Shown here in pieces: positions 22,792 to 26,326 of a stretch of DNA of 26,326 bases (positions within the stretch are counted from its first letter, which is position 1; each line of letters begins with the position of its first letter). Source of the stretch: Muribaculaceae bacterium (GTDB taxonomy: Bacteria > Bacteroidota > Bacteroidia > Bacteroidales > Muribaculaceae); the NCBI GenBank assembly GCA_017545095.1, contig JAFYCU010000036.1:1-26326 (forward strand), given 5' to 3'. Made by a program: the position numbers and the translations under genes. The notes beneath the pieces were generated by a model. The model had not been told where the DNA came from, searched no databases, and was given only the letters and a program-made list of their open reading frames with translations.

Positions 22792-23208
22792 TTAGCGCTT
22801 GTATTTGACTTTAATGTGCACTTTCCCCTCTGATCCCAGGAAAGCTTCTGTTTTGCCGAATTTTTCGGGAACCTTCACTTTGCCACCAATATCTTTGTCT
22901 AATATAATTTCCATCTCATCAACCCCATTTTCCTTGCCCGCCTTGATTAATTTCTCAGCGCAATCGGCCTGCTCTTTAGTTGTCGGAAAAACACTCTTGA
23001 AGAGTTGTTTCAGACCATCAAAAACAGGATCAAAGATAGGAATTATGAGAGGTTCATCAGGGCAAGTAGCAATGAATGCTTCGCTTACTCCACCTAAAAC
23101 AGCACCCACACCAATATCAGCGGCAGCACTGGCAGCAACAGAGCGAGCAATAGCACCCATAGCTTTCTCAATGCCACTGGATGTGGTTAAATCAAATTTG
23201 TTCTGCAT
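22792..23208 (-). CDS. Hypothetical protein with Ala/Gly-rich helix and beta-rich C-terminus
   Basis: The 138-residue protein has an N-terminal part rich in Ala and Gly (SVAASAAADIGVGAVLGGVSEAF, about 24-46, weakly membrane-like). A helical middle (about 62-92, DGLKQLFKSVFPTTKEQADCAEKLIKAG) follows, then a strand-rich end: EMEIILDKDIGGKVKVP and GKVHIKVKYKR. No signal peptide. I do not recognise it by name. It lies 9 bases upstream of the MORN-type gene in the same direction and shares the small-residue-rich segment theme of the cluster. Confidence 0.78.
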   Translation of the reverse strand: MQNKFDLTTSSGIEKAMGAIARSVAASAAADIGVGAVLGGVSEAFIATCPDEPLIIPIFDPVFDGLKQLFKSVFPTTKEQADCAEKLIKAGKENGVDEMEIILDKDIGGKVKVPEKFGKTEAFLGSEGKVHIKVKYKR

Positions 23209-23292
23209 AGTTCAAATTAATTAGATTCGAATGGTACTGAAAACCTTTTCGATGCCATCATGAGTCATAATGTTAACTCCGTTTTTCCCTTT

Positions 23293-23430
23293 TCAATCAC
23301 CAAAGATGGCTTCTCCCGACATGTCTTCATCAGGGTCGCAATCTTCGTCGAACATAACATCATACATGAAACTCAGGTCATCGTCCTGAATTTCATCGTC
23401 ATCATCATAATCATGTTTTCTTCTTCCCAT
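23293..23430 (-). CDS. Very acidic 45-residue protein; reading frame continues past an in-frame TGA
   Basis: A short gene starting at the ATG at 23428-23430 encodes MGRRKHDYDDDDEIQDDD, then FMYDVMFDEDCDPDEDMSGEAIFGD, 45 residues with about 19 Asp/Glu. After its TGA at 23293-23295 the same frame stays open for 23 more codons (KGKNGVNIMTHDGIEKVF and so on) to a TAA at 23221-23223. That extension looks protein-like. Either the gene has acquired a nonsense codon, the TGA is read through, or a short second product starts at an internal ATG (23266-23268) preceded by GGAG. The region lies between two cluster genes on the same strand. Confidence 0.6.
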   Translation of the reverse strand: MGRRKHDYDDDDEIQDDDLSFMYDVMFDEDCDPDEDMSGEAIFGD

Positions 23431-23489
23431 AATTGTGATATTTAATTAAAAATTAGAGTGTTGGCTTGGCTGCTTGAATAAAGCCCTTT

Positions 23490-23750
23490 TCAATCATAAG
23501 AATCCCAAGAAGCGCACAGACAGAAGTCTTCATCACAGGCATCGTCAAACCACAGGTCATGCTCGTCGCAAACCCGCTGCAACTCGCCTTCGGCTATTTC
23601 CCAATCCCAGTCATCATCATCTTCATCGATAGAAATGTCAAAGTACCCGCATTGTCCATCTCGAGTGGGGCGGGTGTAATCAACGGAGCAATCGTAGCTG
23701 AGAGCATTCTCAATTGCATGGATGATTTCCCATTTGTCGTGATTGTTCAT
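23490..23750 (-). CDS. Acidic, cysteine- and tryptophan-containing small hypothetical protein
   Basis: The 86-residue product begins MNNHDKWEIIHAIENALSY and has two strands (GQCGYFDISID) leading into EDDDDWDWEIAEGELQRVCDEHDLWFDDACDEDFCLCASWDSYD. It is extremely acidic with five Cys after residue 20, and has no signal or membrane segment. I do not recognise it. Together with the 45-residue neighbour it makes a pair of Asp-rich small proteins in the cluster; acidic small proteins can mimic DNA or bind metal, but nothing in the sequence decides this. Confidence 0.75.
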   Translation of the reverse strand: MNNHDKWEIIHAIENALSYDCSVDYTRPTRDGQCGYFDISIDEDDDDWDWEIAEGELQRVCDEHDLWFDDACDEDFCLCASWDSYD

Positions 23751-23845
23751 AATAGTTGAATTATTTAAAGGTTAACTTGTTTTCAGGTGCAGAAATTCGA
23801 GTTCACCACCATTGTATTTAGGCAATCAAATGCATAATCATAGAA
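23751..23845. other. 95-bp spacer inside the cluster
   Basis: No open frame longer than seven codons with a start was found on the minus strand. No terminator-like hairpin is visible, so transcription may continue through it. Confidence 0.5.
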
Positions 23846-24625
23846 CTATTTCGGGACGGCAAAATCCTGATTAATCGACTCAACATAGTTGCGGACGTAT
23901 TCCTCAAGAGACATTTTTCTGACTTTGAGAGCTTTTTTATGCGCTCTGATATAATACCCGATGTTGCCAATGATGCTATCAGTGCCATTAAACCACCAAG
24001 CCAACATAAAGCCAAAAGCCGCAATAGAAGTTAAGCCAAAAATATACTTTAAACCTGCTACGAAATACCATGACAGGTGATAATGCGTTACCTCACGGAG
24101 GCCAACTAACCATTGCTCAACCATTTCAGTCGTTTTTGATTCATGGGTTTCGCAGTAGTTCCAACAAAGCCATGTCAAGCCCACAGGTATTCCAATCGCT
24201 AAGACAAAGCAAAACAAACCTAGGAATAATTCCGAAAAGATAGCTCCAATCCGCCCTTTCTCGTCATTAAGTTTTCGTTCTATTATAGTATTTACGATTT
24301 CATTATCTGAATAACACGCATTCCATTCCAAACCACAATCTTGGCATGAGCATGTTGTGGTGTAAGTGCGATGGTTGTCGAAATGGCTTTTGATTGATTT
24401 ACCCGCCAAAGCGCTGGCTGCCATACCTCCCAATTGAGCCCCCAGGGTTGGCATGCCGACAAAAGCACCCAGAAAACCACCAACAACCCCTCCCGCGACT
24501 TTCCCCGCAACCTTACCTCCAAAGGTGGAGGCAAACGCTGTCACATCATGTGAAACGGGCGTAGTGTCAATGCGCCTGGAGTGAACTCCGCTGCCGCATA
24601 TTGGGCATTTATTTCCGTTTCCCAT
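23846..24625 (-). CDS. Split zinc-ribbon / glycine-zipper membrane protein (259 residues)
   Basis: The protein starts with a zinc knuckle C7-P-I-C10-G. A glycine-zipper stretch follows (about 35-76) with repeated GxxxG spacing: GGKVAGKVAGGVVGGFLGAF and GAQLGGMAASALAG. A second knuckle, C92-S-C94-Q-D-C97-G, comes next. Further on are strongly hydrophobic segments near 130-155 (LFLGLFCFVLAIGIPVGLTWL) and 195-220 (FGLTSIAAFGFMLAWWF), and a charged cytosolic tail. Two distant Cys pairs could close one zinc ribbon across the zipper. The downstream paralogue-like 90-residue protein has the same knuckle-zipper-knuckle plan. No signal peptide. I do not know a named family. Confidence 0.8.
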   Translation of the reverse strand: MGNGNKCPICGSGVHSRRIDTTPVSHDVTAFASTFGGKVAGKVAGGVVGGFLGAFVGMPTLGAQLGGMAASALAGKSIKSHFDNHRTYTTTCSCQDCGLEWNACYSDNEIVNTIIERKLNDEKGRIGAIFSELFLGLFCFVLAIGIPVGLTWLCWNYCETHESKTTEMVEQWLVGLREVTHYHLSWYFVAGLKYIFGLTSIAAFGFMLAWWFNGTDSIIGNIGYYIRAHKKALKVRKMSLEEYVRNYVESINQDFAVPK

Positions 24626-24658
24626 ATCTTCACAGTTGTTTTATGCTTTCAACAAATA

Positions 24659-24931
24659 CTAGCATTTGTGTCCACAATAAGGACAACGGGTGTCGGGTTT
24701 AAACTTGGCATCCGAAATCTTGCCGATAAAGTTATCAGCACCTTGGCCAGAACAACGAGAGATGGCTTTTCCTACCATAGGGCTAAAACCACCTACAATA
24801 CCTCCTAAAGTGTATCCTGCAATTCTCCAGCCGATGTTGCCAGCGACTTGTAGGCCACCTTTGATGGCTGTTCCAATCTGCTGATTCAATTCAGGACCTT
24901 GGAACTCTCGTTTGCATTTTGGGCATTTCAT
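24659..24931 (-). CDS. Split zinc-ribbon / glycine-zipper small protein (90 residues)
   Basis: The start at 24931 gives MKCPKCKREFQGPE; a further 19 upstream in-frame codons do not look coding. The first zinc knuckle is C3-P-K-C6, the second is the C-terminal C83-P-Y-C86-GHKC. Between them (about 19-57) lies a glycine-zipper stretch, IGTAIKGGLQVAGNIGWRIAG and TLGGIVGGFSPMVGKA. The protein is therefore a zinc ribbon whose two halves are separated by a membrane-like hairpin. It lies 33 bases upstream of the 259-residue protein gene, which has the same plan plus extra membrane helices. Unrecognised family. Confidence 0.8.
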   Translation of the reverse strand: MKCPKCKREFQGPELNQQIGTAIKGGLQVAGNIGWRIAGYTLGGIVGGFSPMVGKAISRCSGQGADNFIGKISDAKFKPDTRCPYCGHKC

Positions 24932-24968
24932 AGTTGTTTGAGTTTTTAATGTTGTTTTGATGTTGTTT

Positions 24969-25190
24969 TCATCCAATACGTTCCACATTCAGGTAAGTTT
25001 GGTTCAGTGCGCCGGCGCGGTGCAGGTCGATGCCGTAGAGGCGCATGAAGGCGTCGGCGACGGGCTGGCCGCCGTTGCTCAGCAGCGGGTTGCTCATCGA
25101 CTGGGTGACGACCTCGGCAGTCATGCCAGTCTCGATGCGTATGCCGTTGTCGTTCTTCATCCGCTTGACGGTGATCAGGTATCTGGGCAT
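24969..25190 (-). CDS. Conserved-looking Bacteroidales hypothetical protein, 73 residues
   Basis: The product begins MPRYLITVKRMKNDNGIRIETGM, a strand followed by a turn and strand, then AEVVTQSMSNPLLSNGGQPVADAFMRLYGIDLHRAGALNQTYLNVERI. I recall similar small proteins in Bacteroidales genomes but know no function. It is cytosolic. Its codons are GC-rich like the core genome, whereas the gene on its downstream side (24659-24931) is AT-rich, so the composition boundary falls at about 24965. It is the second gene after the cluster promoter, 11 bases downstream of the first. Confidence 0.8.
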   Translation of the reverse strand: MPRYLITVKRMKNDNGIRIETGMTAEVVTQSMSNPLLSNGGQPVADAFMRLYGIDLHRAGALNQTYLNVERIG

Positions 25191-25201
25191 AGGCTCTGAT
25201 T

Positions 25202-25420
25202 CTACTTTTTCATGTTCCTGATACGGCGTAGTTCCTCGGCATTTGAGCGACTGATATAATCAGTTCCGGTATTGCTACTCAGAGAACTGTGAGATGAGCT
25301 ACGGTTCTGGTTCTTGTTCTGGTTCTTGTTCACGTGTTCTTGCTTATCATCACCAAACACTTGTTCAAGAGCCCACTTGGTAGCATGCATTGCAGCATGT
25401 TTCAATAAATGATCTAACAT
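25202..25420 (-). CDS. Small hypothetical protein with an NKNQ repeat, first gene of the cluster
   Basis: The 72-residue product begins MLDHLLKHAAMHATKWALEQVFGDD, a helix, followed by a low-complexity basic/polar linker NKNQNKNQNRSSSHSSLSSN and a charged end AEELRRIRNMKK. The NKNQ part comes from a 12-bp tandem repeat (GGTTCTTGTTCT on the plus strand, 25303-25332). No membrane segment or catalytic motif. It follows a good promoter (25467-25497) with a leader of about 40 bases. I do not recognise it. Confidence 0.75.
   Translation of the reverse strand: MLDHLLKHAAMHATKWALEQVFGDDKQEHVNKNQNKNQNRSSSHSSLSSNTGTDYISRSNAEELRRIRNMKK
25303..25332. repeat. 12-bp tandem repeat within the first cluster gene
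   Basis: About 2.5 copies of GGTTCTTGTTCT; each unit encodes Asn/Gln/Lys residues. Unit length keeps reading frame, so copy number change would only alter linker length. Confidence 0.7.
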
Positions 25421-25466
25421 GACTAATAGTTTAAAGGTTATACAATTCTTTTTTTCTCTTCGCGTG

Positions 25467-25497
25467 CAAAGTTACGCCGTTCCTTGGTTTTGGCAAG
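25467..25497 (-). promoter_or_regulatory. Promoter of the minus-strand cluster
   Basis: Minus-strand CTTG (25494-25497), a 19-base spacer and TAACTTTG (25467-25474) match the Bacteroidetes consensus. Start is expected near 25460, about 40 bases before the first gene of the cluster. Confidence 0.75.
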
Positions 25498-25604
25498 GGG
25501 TGGCTTTGGTTCATTTTGGTTCACGGGCAATATATTGCGGGTGAGCCTGCGTTATTGGTATGTCACAAGGGGAAAAAGAAGTAGCGTGGTGCATCTCCTG
25601 TGTG

Positions 25605-25834
25605 CTTGTCTCGCCTCCGAGGCCGTAGGATGCCGGTTGTACCGAGATAAGCCGAGATGGCCACGCTATATTCATGGATATAGCGGTCATCGTCGGTCTC
25701 ATCTGTCGAAGGGTACAATCTGTTGGTCTCGTGAAATGTCCTACGTTTCGGAGGCCAAAGTCGACAGAATCGCTTGACGCTGTTTCTGTTCCGCAATGTG
25801 CGTTGGCGGCGGGTGCGCGCACTCCAATGCCAAT
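25605..25834 (-). ncRNA. Candidate structured noncoding RNA with a long imperfect hairpin
   Basis: The minus-strand promoter at 25841-25872 would start an RNA near 25834. Its main structure is an imperfect hairpin over 25613-25755 with stems GCCTCCGA/TCGGAGGC, GTAGGA/TCCTAC, TTGTACC/GGTACAA, GAGA/TCTC, CCGA/TCGG, GATG/CATC and an apical CGCTATAT/ATATAGCG; about 41 pairs in all, with one large asymmetric internal loop (6 against 20 bases). An ACAGAA/TTCTGT hairpin lies at 25764-25789. The 3' end is not defined; an A5 run on the plus strand (25573-25577) gives a U-run about 35 bases beyond the hairpin. Shape and size recall 6S-like RNAs, but identity is not established. Confidence 0.5.
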
Positions 25835-25840
25835 CGCTGG

Positions 25841-25872
25841 CAAAGTTATACAATATTGATGATATGGCCAAA
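25841..25872 (-). promoter_or_regulatory. Second minus-strand promoter, upstream of the hairpin RNA
   Basis: Minus-strand TTTG (25869-25872), a 20-base spacer and TAACTTTG (25841-25848) match the Bacteroidetes consensus. No protein-like frame begins just downstream; the long hairpin does. Confidence 0.65.
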
Positions 25873-26125
25873 TTTTTGGCACGAAAAATGCGGATATGCG
25901 GGCAACAATGAAACAGTCAACAAATTAAATACAAATGTTTAGCGATATTTGTTGAAACCATTTAATCAAGAATACAAGTTTCGCAAGTAACATAGCTTTG
26001 ACAATGAGCGAATTGTGCGTTTGTTGGCCCTCTACGAGGCTCATGGTTGTGTGATGCCATCCCCATCCACCCCCATCTTCACTATCTTAGCGGGGGAGCT
26101 GAATTTTGATGCACCTTCCCCACGG

Positions 26126-26252
26126 GTGCGACTACTCTTGTGCAAATAAAAACTATTTGCGAAACGTGAATGTTGTTAGGGTTGTGATAAGTTGTTATAG
26201 TTGTTTGATTCAAGTTTCGCAAGTAGATTTTTTTGCACAAGAGCAGTCGTGC
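26126..26252. repeat. Long inverted repeat, arms about 45 bp, 36-bp centre
   Basis: The left arm (26126-26171) and the reverse complement of the right arm (26208-26252) share CGACT, CTCTTGTGCAAA, TTGCGAAAC and TGAAT in order, with a few mismatches and one 1-base gap. Part of the right arm, CAAGTTTCGCAAGTA (26211-26225), recurs exactly at 25975-25989. This resembles a palindromic interspersed element or a miniature inverted-repeat element; no transposase is present. Confidence 0.75.
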
Positions 26253-26326
26253 TCGTTGGTGGTCGAAGACCACAACAAGGCCACGGCCTTGAATTATCTG
26301 AAACCTGAAGGTGTATCAAAACTATG

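Larger units (their letters stand above)
25421..26326. other. 906-bp region without a supported protein gene
   Basis: Contents seen: two minus-strand promoters, the candidate hairpin RNA, a perfect GTGCGCGCAC palindrome (25813-25822), a large inverted repeat (26126-26252), and two small hairpins at the right edge, GTGGTC/GACCAC (26259-26273) and AAGGCC/GGCCTT (26277-26290). Overlapping frames on both strands at 25484-25882 match nothing protein-like. Confidence 0.6.

Noticed and set aside
25605..25834. Hairpin considered as a retron msd, integron attC, SRP RNA, tmRNA or RNase P RNA
   Set aside because: No reverse transcriptase or integrase nearby, no attC core sites, and none of the conserved SRP, tmRNA or RNase P sequence motifs were seen.
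25511..25882. 123-codon minus-strand frame (and overlapping frames on both strands) over the hairpin region
   Set aside because: Its start lies upstream of the promoter's expected start site and the product has no protein-like features; the base pairing explains the conserved look better.
26001..26149. Short plus-strand frame ending at the TAA in the inverted repeat
   Set aside because: No good start codon, runs into the repeat arm, and the TAGCTTTG box before it (25993-26000) has no -33 partner.

Overview
The window comes from a Bacteroidales genome, most likely Muribaculaceae or Prevotellaceae. The signs are Bacteroidetes-type promoters (TTTG, 19-20 bases, TAnnTTTG) ahead of several genes, a BspA-like leucine-rich-repeat surface protein ending in a dockerin, an HU gene beside paired rhomboid proteases, and the agmatine deiminase / carbamoylputrescine amidase pair. 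No rRNA, tRNA, transposase, integrase or CRISPR array was seen.

Layout. 1-147 (+) is the 3' end of a probable MATE transporter. 201-6716 (-) is a six-gene export operon: TolC-type outer membrane protein, HlyD-type lipoprotein, two ABC ATPases and two ABC-2 permeases. The ATPases carry complementary losses of catalytic motifs, so the pair should have one working and one degenerate ATP site. 7033-7419 (-) is a small secreted double-psi-barrel (3D-like) protein. 7634-10741 (-) is the BspA-like protein, closed by a strong terminator. 11115-11387 (-) is HU with a textbook promoter and terminator. 11609-16025 (+) is a tight five-gene operon: two rhomboid proteases, two endonuclease/exonuclease/phosphatase-fold membrane proteins, and a GNAT acetyltransferase. 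16017-19379 (-) holds a MATE transporter, aguB and aguA, that is, agmatine to putrescine plus a possible exporter. 19574-19813 is a small unknown gene.

19814-20393 has no convincing gene but contains a possible small plus-strand RNA and a 45-bp direct repeat. 20394-25420 (-) is the most interesting part: eleven small, mostly unrecognised genes reading one way from a good promoter at 25467-25497. The core (about 20820-24965) is visibly AT-richer than both flanks and looks like an acquired cassette. It encodes a coiled-coil protein with a glycine-rich, probably membrane-inserting core (interrupted by a G10 tract prone to slippage), a translationally coupled coiled-coil partner, a membrane-anchored MORN/YwqK-type protein, a Gly/Ala-rich protein, two very acidic small proteins (one with an in-frame TGA inside a longer open frame), and two proteins in which the halves of a zinc ribbon flank a glycine zipper. 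I recognise no described system that matches this combination; a membrane-active conflict or defence module is a hypothesis only.

25421-26326 has no supported protein gene. It contains a second good minus-strand promoter reading into a roughly 143-nt imperfect hairpin (candidate structured ncRNA) and a large inverted repeat at 26126-26252, part of which recurs at 25975-25989. Coordinates and motifs were read by eye; no database search or folding program was run.
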